Below, piece by piece: positions 1 to 7,628 of a DNA stretch of 25,581 nt. Every line of letters begins with the position of its first letter. The stretch's first letter is position 1. The DNA comes from CAZVYS01 sp964630755. GTDB taxonomy: Bacteria > Patescibacteriota > Microgenomatia > UBA1400 > CG1-02-47-37. The notes beneath the pieces are model-generated. The model had not been told where the DNA came from. It did not search any database and saw nothing but the letters and a program-made list of their open reading frames with translations. The stretch lies in assembly GCA_964630755.1 (NCBI GenBank), contig CAZVYS010000014.1:1-25581 (forward strand), in the 5' to 3' direction. The translations under genes and the position numbers were made by a program.

Positions 1-122
1 ATTGCTATAGCTACATCGGTGGAAAAATTTGTCGAAGTACATCTTTTCTTCGAAAATATTTTCCCAATGTTTATCCAAAATTTCCAGATCGGCCAGTAAA
101 AATATTCACCATTAAAATTAGT

Positions 123-202
123 GAAAGAGTGATTGTAGATGTTTTTACATATATGTATGTTTTTACACATATAATCCGCTTTTTCAGGGATATCGCTCTT
201 TC
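123..202. repeat. Imperfect inverted repeat enclosing an 18-bp tandem repeat
   Basis: GAAAGAGTGAT at 123-133 is matched by ATCGCTCTTTC at 192-202 (10 of 11 complementary, the odd pair being G-T in one strand). Between the arms the 11-mer ATGTTTTTACA occurs twice, at 139-149 and 157-167, an 18-bp period. The arms could form a large stem in RNA, or the repeats could be binding sites; the sequence does not decide. Confidence 0.5.
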
Positions 203-238
203 AGTTGGGTTGAAGTAGTTCGGCCCAAGTGAAAGTAG

Positions 239-261
239 CCTGCAGGGACAGACCCTGCAGG
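239..261. repeat. Perfect 9-bp hairpin downstream of gyrA
   Basis: CCTGCAGGG at 239-247 pairs perfectly with CCCTGCAGG at 253-261 across a 5-base loop. It lies 15 bases beyond the gyrA stop codon and could mark the 3' end of the gyrB-hppA-gyrA transcript, but no T-run follows on either strand, so it does not look like a standard intrinsic terminator. Next to it the 9-mer GGAGATTAA is tandemly repeated at 263-271 and 272-280, reaching into the gyrA stop codon. Confidence 0.6.
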
Positions 262-276
262 TGGAGATTAAGGAGA

Positions 277-2820
277 TTAAAGAAGGGCAACAGCGGCGAC
301 AGAGTCGGCGGCTTTGTTAAAGCGCATTAGGATAACTCCTTGAGTGGTTCGACCAATTCGTTTGATGTTTTTCATTGGAAGTTTAATCACTTGAGCTTTT
401 TTTGAAGTTAGAATAGCAGTTTCAGTGTGCTCAGTTACCATTCGAGCTGAGACTAAGTTACCGGTTTTTGGAGTAAGTTTAGCTACTTTAACTCCTTTGC
501 CGCCTCTTTTTTGAAGAGGGAAATTGGTAATACTGGTTCTTTTTCCTAAACCTTTTTCCATGACAACAAAGATATCGTTGACTAGTTTTCTTTTGCCAGC
601 AGCTTTTTTTCGACTAGGGTTAAAGATGGCCATACCAACAACATAGTCGTTTTCATTTAGATTGATTCCTCTGACTCCACTAGCGGTTCGACCCATGGAT
701 CGAGCGTCAGTTTCCCGGAACATTATTGATTGACCTAAGTGGGACACCAGCATAATGCGATATTTACCAGTAGTTTGTTTAACTCCAACTAACTGGTCGT
801 TTTCTTTTAGGTTAATGGCTCTGATGCCGTTAGTGCGGATGTTACTATAAAGTTTGAGAGCGGTTTTTTTGATGGTTCCTTTTTTGGTGACCATTAAAAG
901 ATAGCCTTTATCAGTTTTGTTTTTGTCGATAGTGATAACTGATTTGATTTTTTCATCAACACTAATGTTAGCAAGATTAATAATGGCTTGACCTTTGGCT
1001 TGTCTTGAACCTTGAGGAATTTCATAAACTTTGAATTTAAAGACTCGTCCTCTATCTGTAAAAATGAGCATGGTGTCATGGGTGTTACAAGAAAACATTC
1101 TTGAGATTTCATCTTCATCTTTAGTGGCCATGCCGGTGACTCCTTTGCCGCCTCGTCTTTGAGCTTTGTAAGTATCAATTGGCATTCGTTTGATGTAACC
1201 GGTCTTGGTCATGGTTACTAGGCATTTTTCTTCTGGTTCTAGGTCTTCATCGGAAAAGTCTTTTAAAGAGCGTTTGATAACTCTGGTTCTTCTGGGATCT
1301 GCGTAGTCTTTTTTAAGCTGTTTTAGTTCTTCCTTAATAGTTTGGATAATTTTTTTAGGATCTAGCAGCAAGCCAATTAGTTGGTCAATGGTTTTTTTGA
1401 TGGCCTTGTATTCGTCTTCGATCTTTTTTCTCTCAAGAGCAGCAAGGCGTCTAAGTTGCATGTCTAAAATTGCCTGAGCTTGAATCTCAGACAACTTAAA
1501 TTTTTTCATCAAGTTAGTTTTAGCGGTTTCGGCAGTTGAAGATTTTTTGATGGTAGCAATAACTTCGTCTAGATTATCTAAGGCAATGATCAAGCCTTCT
1601 AAAATATGAGCCCTGAGCTTGGCGGCCCTTAACTCATACTGAGTTCGTCTGATAACTATTAACTGACGGTGTTTAACATACTCAGACAAGATTTGTTTTA
1701 GGGTTAAAAGTTGAGGAGTGCCGTTGATAAGAGCGACAATGTTGGCTGGGAAGTTGGTTTGCAGTTCAGTGTATTTATATAGATTGTTAAGAAGGGCTTT
1801 AGGTTTAGCGATTTTTTTAAGCTCAATGGCAATCTGCATGCCGTGGCGGTCAGATTCATCTCGAATATCTTTGATGCCTATCAATCTTTTGTTTTTGACT
1901 AGGTCAGCGATTTTAGCGATTAATCTGGCTTTGTTGACTTGATAAGGAAGCTCGGTAACTAGAATTTTAAACAGGCCGTTTTTCTTTTCAACTATTTGAG
2001 CTTTAGCTCGAGTAGTGATGCTGCCTTTGCCTGTAGTATAGACTTGTTCAATAATTTTTTTATCGTAAATGCTACCACCGGTGGGAAAATCAGGACCGGG
2101 TAGAGTGGTCATTAGATCTTTGACCTCTGCAGTTGATTCAAAAACTCCGGCTAGATGAGCTGGTTTTTCGTTTTCTGGCTCTTTGGTGGTTTTTTTGAAT
2201 TTTTGGTGAGGAGTAGTTTTGGACTTTTTGATCAAAAGATTAATAGTATCAATGATCTCACCCAAGTTATGGGGTGGAATTTTGGTAGCCATACCAACGG
2301 CAATGCCGTCAGCTCCCATTAAGAGTAGATTGGGTAGTTTGGCTGGCAAAAAGACTGGTTCTTTTAAAGAGCCGTCAAAGTTTTCTGCCATATCGACAGT
2401 GTCTTGATTAAGTTCATTAAGTAGCTCGCTTGAAATTTTTGCCATGCGAGCTTCGGTGTAACGCATGGCGGCCGGAGAATCACCATCAACTGAGCCAAAG
2501 TTACCATGGCCATCTACTAGAGGGTAACGGAGGGAAAAATCTTGGGCCATTCTAACCATGGCATCATAAACAGCTGTATCGCCATGGGGATGGTATTTAC
2601 CTAAGACTTCTCCGACTACTCTAGCTGATTTTTTATATGAAGAACTATGGGTAATGCCCATTTCTTTCATGGCAAAGAGAATTCTTCGATGAACTGGCTT
2701 TAAACCATCTCGAACATCTGGTAGAGCTCGAGAGACAATCACAGACATAGCATAGTCAAGATATGACTTTTGCATTTCGTCAACTATTTGTACTGGTTTA
2801 AGTTTGCCAATTTTGGCCAT
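277..2820 (-). CDS. gyrA: DNA gyrase subunit A
   Basis: Breakage-reunion subunit of DNA gyrase, which with GyrB introduces negative supercoils using ATP. The 847-residue product is full length. The N-terminal winged-helix domain carries the catalytic tyrosine at residue 121 (AAMRYTEARMAKI); the quinolone-region motif HPHGDTAVYDAMVRMAQ spans 77-93, with Thr at the position that is Ser83 in E. coli. A coiled-coil/tower region runs to about 520, and the C-terminal beta-pinwheel contains the GyrA box QRRGGKG at 553-559, which separates gyrase from ParC. A lysine/proline-rich insertion of roughly 30 residues (about 200-230) precedes LPGPDFPTGG. The ATG is 4 nt from the hppA stop, so it is probably co-transcribed and coupled. 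Confidence 0.97.
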   Translation of the reverse strand: MAKIGKLKPVQIVDEMQKSYLDYAMSVIVSRALPDVRDGLKPVHRRILFAMKEMGITHSSSYKKSARVVGEVLGKYHPHGDTAVYDAMVRMAQDFSLRYPLVDGHGNFGSVDGDSPAAMRYTEARMAKISSELLNELNQDTVDMAENFDGSLKEPVFLPAKLPNLLLMGADGIAVGMATKIPPHNLGEIIDTINLLIKKSKTTPHQKFKKTTKEPENEKPAHLAGVFESTAEVKDLMTTLPGPDFPTGGSIYDKKIIEQVYTTGKGSITTRAKAQIVEKKNGLFKILVTELPYQVNKARLIAKIADLVKNKRLIGIKDIRDESDRHGMQIAIELKKIAKPKALLNNLYKYTELQTNFPANIVALINGTPQLLTLKQILSEYVKHRQLIVIRRTQYELRAAKLRAHILEGLIIALDNLDEVIATIKKSSTAETAKTNLMKKFKLSEIQAQAILDMQLRRLAALERKKIEDEYKAIKKTIDQLIGLLLDPKKIIQTIKEELKQLKKDYADPRRTRVIKRSLKDFSDEDLEPEEKCLVTMTKTGYIKRMPIDTYKAQRRGGKGVTGMATKDEDEISRMFSCNTHDTMLIFTDRGRVFKFKVYEIPQGSRQAKGQAIINLANISVDEKIKSVITIDKNKTDKGYLLMVTKKGTIKKTALKLYSNIRTNGIRAINLKENDQLVGVKQTTGKYRIMLVSHLGQSIMFRETDARSMGRTASGVRGINLNENDYVVGMAIFNPSRKKAAGKRKLVNDIFVVMEKGLGKRTSITNFPLQKRGGKGVKVAKLTPKTGNLVSARMVTEHTETAILTSKKAQVIKLPMKNIKRIGRTTQGVILMRFNKAADSVAAVALL

Positions 2821-2824
2821 GTTG

Positions 2825-4774
2825 TTAGGCTAGAAAGCCAGCAATTAGTAAAGCAACTACATTAAGGATTTTAATCATAGGGTTAATGGCAGGTCCGGCC
2901 GTATCTTTATATGGGTCCCCGACCGTGTCACCAGTAACTGCTGCTTGGTGGGCTAAACTACCTTTGCCGCCAAACTTACCCTCTTCAATATATTTTTTGG
3001 CGTTGTCCCAGGCAGCTCCTCCAGTAGTCATGGAGATAGCCACAAAAATGCCAGTTAAGATCGAGCCGATTAGTAGGCCACCCAAGGCTTTTGCTCCAAG
3101 AGCAAAACCAATAATAATTGGAGCTGCAACAGGGATTAAAGCAGGAATGGTCATTTCTTTTAAAGCTGCTTTGGTAACAATATCAACGCATTTGCCATAA
3201 TCTGGCTTTCTTTTTCTTTGCATAATGCCTTTGATTTGTTTGAATTGTCTTCTAACCTCTTGAACAACCGCTTGAGCGGCTTTGCCAACGGCTTCCATTG
3301 AGAAAGCGGCAAAAAGATAAGAAAGTGAAGCGCCAATAAATAGGCCAGTAATCACATAAGGATCAGACAGGTCAAAGGTTAAGGCATTAGCTTTACCTGA
3401 TAATTCTTGAGTATAGGCGGAAAATAAAACCAAAGCAGCCAGTCCGGCTGAGCCAATGGCATAGCCTTTGGTAATAGCTTTGGTGGTGTTACCAACCGCG
3501 TCTAAGGCATCAGTTACTTTTCTGACTTTTGAGGGTTGGTTGGTCATTTCAGCAATGCCGCCAGCATTGTCAGTAATTGGACCAAAAGAATCAATAGCCA
3601 CGATGATGCCAGTTAAGGAAAGCATGGAAACAGCAGCAATGGCTACGCCAAATAAACCACTTAACAGATAAGCGCCTAAAGAAGCTAGGGCAATGACTAA
3701 AACTGGTAAAAAAGTAGATTTTAGAGAAACACCCAGGCCGGCAATAATGTTGGTGCCGTGGCCAGTTTCAGAAGCCTCAGCAATAATTTTAACTGGTTTA
3801 AATGATCTTGAGGTGTAGTACTCGGTCACTACTACAAATAAAGCAGTGGTGCCAAGACCAATTAGGGTGGTTAAATATAAATTTAGATCAGAAATAACAA
3901 AGTAAAAGGCCCCAATAGCGAGCACCGCACTAGTAATCAAGCCTTTGTATAAAGCCGGCATTATGGCTTTGTTTTTTCCTAGTTTTACCATAAACGAGCC
4001 AACAATAGAGGTAAAAATACCAATGCCTCCAAGAGTAAGTGGTAGCATGATTAGTTTGGGATCGTTAAAAACTAAGTGAGCTAGTAACATAGCTGCCACT
4101 AAAGTAACAGCATAGGTTTCAAACAAGTCTGCTGCCATACCAGCACAATCACCAACATTATCGCCAACTAGGTCGGCAATGACTCCAGGGTTTCTAAGAT
4201 CGTCTTCTGGGATGCCAGCCTCGATTTTACCCACCATGTCGGCGCCAACATCAGCTCCTTTGGTGTATATTCCTCCACCAAGTCTTGAGAAAACCGAGAT
4301 TAAGGATCCTCCAAAACCCAAACCAATTAGGGCCTGGAGGTCGTGAGTAATTAGATAAAAGACGCTAACTACTAATAAAGCTAATCCAACTACCAGCATG
4401 CCAGTAACTGACCCACCTTTAAAAGCAGTGTTTAAGGCAGATTTTAAACCAGATTTAGCAGATTGGGTTGTTCTAAGATTAGTGGAAACAGCAATACTCA
4501 TTCCTAAGAAGCCAGCTATAGCCGACGCTACAGCACCTAGTAAAAAACCAACTCCAGTGTTAAAGCCTAAAAAGTAGCCAAGCAGTATAGTTAAGGGAAT
4601 GGCTAAATAAGAGATATTGATGGTTTGTCGTTTTAGATAAGCGTTTGAGCCTTGTTTAATGGCATCTGCGATTTCTTTCATTGATTCTGAACCAGTATCT
4701 TGATTTAATACCCATTTAATAAGATAGTAGCTGTAGACTAAGGCTGCAGCTGAGGCAATTAGGGCGATGTACAT
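2825..4774 (-). CDS. hppA: Membrane-bound proton-translocating pyrophosphatase
   Basis: Integral membrane pyrophosphatase that hydrolyses PPi and pumps ions out of the cytoplasm. The 649 residues form about 16 hydrophobic segments, at the short end of the family. Substrate and metal motifs are all present: TKGADVGADMVGKIE (171-185), DNVGDCAGMAAD (205-216), DNAGGIAEM (402-410), and the C-terminal GGAAWDNAKKYIEEG (585-599) and GDTVGDPYKDTAGPA (615-629). Lys432 in GNTTKA is the residue that marks potassium-independent members, so a K+-independent H+ pump is inferred; the ion itself is not visible in sequence. It sits between gyrB (57 nt upstream) and gyrA (4 nt downstream). Confidence 0.95.
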   Translation of the reverse strand: MYIALIASAAALVYSYYLIKWVLNQDTGSESMKEIADAIKQGSNAYLKRQTINISYLAIPLTILLGYFLGFNTGVGFLLGAVASAIAGFLGMSIAVSTNLRTTQSAKSGLKSALNTAFKGGSVTGMLVVGLALLVVSVFYLITHDLQALIGLGFGGSLISVFSRLGGGIYTKGADVGADMVGKIEAGIPEDDLRNPGVIADLVGDNVGDCAGMAADLFETYAVTLVAAMLLAHLVFNDPKLIMLPLTLGGIGIFTSIVGSFMVKLGKNKAIMPALYKGLITSAVLAIGAFYFVISDLNLYLTTLIGLGTTALFVVVTEYYTSRSFKPVKIIAEASETGHGTNIIAGLGVSLKSTFLPVLVIALASLGAYLLSGLFGVAIAAVSMLSLTGIIVAIDSFGPITDNAGGIAEMTNQPSKVRKVTDALDAVGNTTKAITKGYAIGSAGLAALVLFSAYTQELSGKANALTFDLSDPYVITGLFIGASLSYLFAAFSMEAVGKAAQAVVQEVRRQFKQIKGIMQRKRKPDYGKCVDIVTKAALKEMTIPALIPVAAPIIIGFALGAKALGGLLIGSILTGIFVAISMTTGGAAWDNAKKYIEEGKFGGKGSLAHQAAVTGDTVGDPYKDTAGPAINPMIKILNVVALLIAGFLA

Positions 4775-4810
4775 ATGTAATCTAATTTAAATAATTAAAT
4801 TATCTCCTTT
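4775..4810 (-). promoter_or_regulatory. Distant Shine-Dalgarno with an AT hairpin before hppA
   Basis: A strong ribosome-binding sequence AAAGGAGAT (minus strand, 4802-4810) lies about 29 nt from the hppA ATG, too far for normal use. Directly after it an AT-only hairpin (AATTTAA, loop TTAT, TTAAATT; 4784-4801) would remove 18 nt, leaving an effective spacing near 11 nt. No closer in-frame start exists because a TAA lies in frame upstream of the ATG. The spacing effect is inference. Confidence 0.4.
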
Positions 4811-4831
4811 AATTAATTGAACATAAGTAAT

Positions 4832-6844
4832 TTATATATCGAGAGTCGCCATTTTGGCGTGAGATTGAATAAATTTTCTTCGAGGTAGAACTTCTTCTCC
4901 CATTAAAGTTCTAAAAACCTCATCAGCCTTTTGAGCATCTTCGATTTCTACCTTTTTTAAGGTTCGACTAGCTGGGTCCATGGTGGTTTCCCAGAGTTGT
5001 TTAGGGTTCATTTCACCCAAACCCTTGTAGCGTTGAATAGAAAACTTTTTGTCTTTTAGAGATTTTAAGTATTCGTCTTTTTCTTCTTCTGAGTAAACAT
5101 AGTGAAGGGTTTTATTATGAGTGATTTTAAATAAGGGTGGTAGAGCGACATACAGATAGCCAGCGTCAATAATTGATTTAAGGTGCCTAAAGAACAGAGT
5201 TAAAGTTAAGGTGGTAATGTGCTCGCCGTCAACATCGGCATCGTTCATAATAATAATTCGATGGTAGCGTAGTTTTTCAACATTAAAGGATTCACCAATG
5301 CCAGCTCCAAGGGCAATAATTAGATTCTTGATTTCATCTGAGGTAATGATTTTATCAAGCCGAGCTTTTTCAGTGTTTAGGATTTTACCCCTTAAAGGCA
5401 AGATGGCTTGATATTTTCGATCCCTGCCTTGTTTTGCAGAACCTCCAGCTGAATCTCCCTCAACAACAAAGATTTCTGAAAGCTCTGGATCCCGTGACTG
5501 GCAGTCGGCTAGTTTACCAGGAAGAGTTGAGCCTTCTAAGGCTCCTTTTCTAACCACTGCATCTTTGGCGGCTCTAGCAGCCATACGGGCTTTGGCAGCA
5601 AGGAGAATTTTACCTAAAACTTTTCTGGCTTCGTTTGGATGTTCTTCAAAATAGGTAGTTAAGCCGTCTTTGACTACTGAAAAAACAGCTGATTGAGCTT
5701 CTGGGTTGTTAAGCTTAGTTTTGGTTTGAGACTCAAACTGGATTTCGTTACTGTGCATCTTAACGTAAACAACTGCGGTTAAGCCTTCTTTAAGATCGTC
5801 GCTGGTTAGACCGTTTCTAGATTTACTATTTTTTCCTTTACCTTTTTTAAGATCTTTTAAGAGGTTGTTTTTATTCCCGTAATCTTTGACTACCCTATTT
5901 AAGGCCATTCTAAAACCAGTTAAGTGAGTGCCGCCGTCTGCTGTGTTGATGACGTTGGCAAATGTTTGAACGTTTTCGTTAAAAGAGTCGTTGTATTGAA
6001 GGGCAATTTCAACCCCAATTGATCCAACTTCGGATTCAGGTAGGGTTACTAATTTTTCAAAGTGGATAATTTGATGGAGTGATTTTTTAGTTTTGTTAAG
6101 GTGTTTGACTAATGAGCTGATGCCGCCGTCAAAATAAAAATGACATTCTTCGTCTATTCTTTCATCATATAGATGAAAAGTTAGGCCGCCAATTAAAAAA
6201 GCTCTTTCTCGGGTTAGATTTTTTATTTTTGAGAATTTCCATTCTCGTGTTTTTTTAAAGATTTGTTTATCAGGCACAAATGAGCTAATGGTAAATGATT
6301 TTGATTTTGGAAGAGGATAGTGATTGGCAGGAATTAGTTTTTTTAACTCGTTTGCAGTTTTGATTGGTTTAACCTTAGTTGTAGCTTTACCTCTTTTGTA
6401 GTCTTGGTAAACGGTTTTTCCATCACGTCTGACAATAACTCTCATAAATGAAGATAAAGCATTAACAGCTGAAGAACCAACTCCGTGTAAACCAGATGAG
6501 GCTTGGTAGGCTTCTGAGCCAAATTTTCCACCAGCGTGAAGTTTGGTCATGGTAACTTCTAAGGCAGATAAACCAGATTTGTGTTTATCAATTGGTATAC
6601 CTCGCCCATCGTCCATAACTGTGGCAGAGCCGTCTTTTGAGATAGTTACCCAAATGTTTTTGGCAAAGCCAGGCACTGCCTCGTCAACTGAGTTATCGAT
6701 AATTTCGGTTAGAATGTGGTGTAAGCCTTTTTCATCAGTTGAGCCGATGTACATTCCAGGACGTTTTCTAACTGGCTCGAGACCTTCTAGAACAGTAATG
6801 TCTTTAGCTGAGTAACGCGAATTTTTAGAATTAGATTTTGTCAT
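4832..6844 (-). CDS. gyrB: DNA gyrase subunit B
   Basis: ATPase subunit of DNA gyrase, 670 residues, full length. The GHKL ATP site shows catalytic Glu47 and Asn51 in TEIIDNSVDEA, DDGRGIP at 78-84, and the lid glycines GLHGVGSSAVNALS at 118-131. The transducer domain follows, then the TOPRIM domain with EGDSAGGSAKQGRDR (462-476) and DADVDG (535-540), and a C-terminal RYKGLGEMNPKQLWE segment (605-619). It lacks the large insertion seen in enterobacterial GyrB, as usual for this length class. It is the first gene of gyrB-hppA-gyrA. No good ribosome-binding site lies close to the ATG. GyrB rather than ParE is inferred mainly from its partner, which has a GyrA box. Confidence 0.97.
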   Translation of the reverse strand: MTKSNSKNSRYSAKDITVLEGLEPVRKRPGMYIGSTDEKGLHHILTEIIDNSVDEAVPGFAKNIWVTISKDGSATVMDDGRGIPIDKHKSGLSALEVTMTKLHAGGKFGSEAYQASSGLHGVGSSAVNALSSFMRVIVRRDGKTVYQDYKRGKATTKVKPIKTANELKKLIPANHYPLPKSKSFTISSFVPDKQIFKKTREWKFSKIKNLTRERAFLIGGLTFHLYDERIDEECHFYFDGGISSLVKHLNKTKKSLHQIIHFEKLVTLPESEVGSIGVEIALQYNDSFNENVQTFANVINTADGGTHLTGFRMALNRVVKDYGNKNNLLKDLKKGKGKNSKSRNGLTSDDLKEGLTAVVYVKMHSNEIQFESQTKTKLNNPEAQSAVFSVVKDGLTTYFEEHPNEARKVLGKILLAAKARMAARAAKDAVVRKGALEGSTLPGKLADCQSRDPELSEIFVVEGDSAGGSAKQGRDRKYQAILPLRGKILNTEKARLDKIITSDEIKNLIIALGAGIGESFNVEKLRYHRIIIMNDADVDGEHITTLTLTLFFRHLKSIIDAGYLYVALPPLFKITHNKTLHYVYSEEEKDEYLKSLKDKKFSIQRYKGLGEMNPKQLWETTMDPASRTLKKVEIEDAQKADEVFRTLMGEEVLPRRKFIQSHAKMATLDI

Positions 6845-6888
6845 AGGTGAACTTATAACCTTACCAGGAGGCTTAAACTTCTGTCAAT

Positions 6889-6917
6889 ATTTTAACAAAT
6901 ATTGAATTATGTTTCTA
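6889..6917 (-). promoter_or_regulatory. Candidate promoter for gyrB operon
   Basis: On the minus strand TGTTAAAAT gives an extended -10 (TAAAAT at 6889-6894), with TAGAAA (6912-6917) 17 bp upstream as a weak -35 (4 of 6). It would give a leader of about 38 nt. A second -10-like TATAAG lies only 7 nt before the ATG and is an alternative; its -35 is poor. Confidence 0.35.
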
Positions 6918-6940
6918 TACGAAAATAGAGGAAAATTGGA

Positions 6941-7588
6941 TTAATTAATGTTACTAGGGTATGAAAAAACAAGAGTCTCGAGAGCTAGTTTGGGATTTAG
7001 ATTAGCCTTTAGATGTTTAATGCAAACTTGACATGCTTTGATGGATTTAATGTTTTTTTTGGGGTTGGACCTAAGTAGCAGTAATTGGTTTTTCACAAAC
7101 TTTAGGGCGTTTTGTTTGGTGTTTGTGAATGAATTGATTATAGTTATTCTTTTACCAAAATTGGCTTTAATAATTTGGTCATAAATTTTTTTTTGGTTTT
7201 TTGTTTCTTGGGTTGTTAGTTTAAAAGTTGATTTGAGCTTAATGACTTGACATCTTGAAGTGATAGTGGAGATAAGACTAGATTTTTGCGGAGACAAAAG
7301 TATGATGATTGAGTGACTGGGTGGTTCTTCTAAAGTTTTGAGAATAGCGTGTTGGGCTGGTAAAGTAAGTTTGTCAGCATCTTTAATTAGGGCAATTTTA
7401 TTTTTTAACTTAACTGGTTTTTTTGAGAGAAAAGATACAAGTTGCCTGACTTGCTTGATAGTAATCGAAGGATCTGGTTCTAAGATGGTGATGTCTAAAC
7501 TTTGTTTTAGTTGTTGATTAACAATTGATTTTGCTTTTTTTAGTCGATCTTGCTTTGAGCCATTTGTTATCAAAATTGAGTGGAGCAT
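6941..7588 (-). CDS. holB: DNA polymerase III delta'-like clamp-loader subunit
   Basis: Predicted small AAA+ clamp-loader subunit of the replicative polymerase, 215 residues from the chosen ATG. The recognisable part is ALIKDADKLTLPAQHAILK (66-84) followed by TLEEPP, the Walker-B-equivalent and linker of the delta'/gamma family, then TSRCQ (110-114), the SRC motif. There is no Walker A: the first strand ILITNGSKQDRL has lost the GxxGxGK lysine, as in other delta' proteins that do not bind ATP. It is shorter than E. coli HolB (334 aa), with a truncated C-terminal collar domain. A start 87 nt further upstream is possible but would overlap pilB and its promoter, so I prefer 7588. Confidence 0.75.
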   Translation of the reverse strand: MLHSILITNGSKQDRLKKAKSIVNQQLKQSLDITILEPDPSITIKQVRQLVSFLSKKPVKLKNKIALIKDADKLTLPAQHAILKTLEEPPSHSIIILLSPQKSSLISTITSRCQVIKLKSTFKLTTQETKNQKKIYDQIIKANFGKRITIINSFTNTKQNALKFVKNQLLLLRSNPKKNIKSIKACQVCIKHLKANLNPKLALETLVFSYPSNIN

Positions 7589-7589
7589 A

Positions 7590-7619
7590 TTGACATTATA
7601 ACTGATTAAGCGGGATAAT
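7590..7619 (+). promoter_or_regulatory. Promoter of the pilus operon (pilB)
   Basis: Consensus -35 TTGACA (7590-7595), 18-bp spacer, and GATAAT (7614-7619). The -10 ends nine bases before the pilB ATG, so transcription would start about 0-3 nt from the start codon, predicting a leaderless or nearly leaderless mRNA. No ribosome-binding site is present. Confidence 0.65.
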
Positions 7620-7624
7620 GATAA
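7595..7624 (-). promoter_or_regulatory. Promoter of holB, overlapping the pilB promoter
   Basis: A perfect -10 TATAAT on the minus strand (7595-7600) lies exactly six bases before the holB ATG at 7588; a weak -35 TTATCA (7619-7624) lies 18 bp upstream. The predicted start is at the ATG itself. Its -10 touches the -35 of the divergent pilB promoter, so the two promoters should compete. Confidence 0.55.
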
Positions 7625-7628
7625 AACT

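Larger units (their letters stand above)
1..276. other. Gene-poor window edge, coding status unresolved
   Basis: This stretch lies downstream of gyrA and has no gene I can recognise. Three readings stay open to position 1: plus frame 1 from 1 to a TAA at 97-99 (32 codons); a minus frame open from position 105 with no start codon; and a minus frame with an ATG at 170-168 (about 56 codons). None gives a product I recognise, and the three readings conflict, so at most one is real. The rest holds an inverted repeat at 123-202 and a hairpin at 239-261, described separately. Confidence 0.4.

Noticed and set aside
70..78. DnaA-box-like TTATCCAAA
   Set aside because: A single imperfect match with no cluster, no dnaA gene and no AT-rich unwinding element nearby, so no origin is called.
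1..170. A partial gene at the left edge
   Set aside because: Three conflicting frames are open and none gives a familiar protein or a clear start with a ribosome site, so no CDS is claimed.
239..261. Intrinsic terminator of gyrA
   Set aside because: The stem is perfect but no T-run follows on either strand, so it is reported only as a hairpin.
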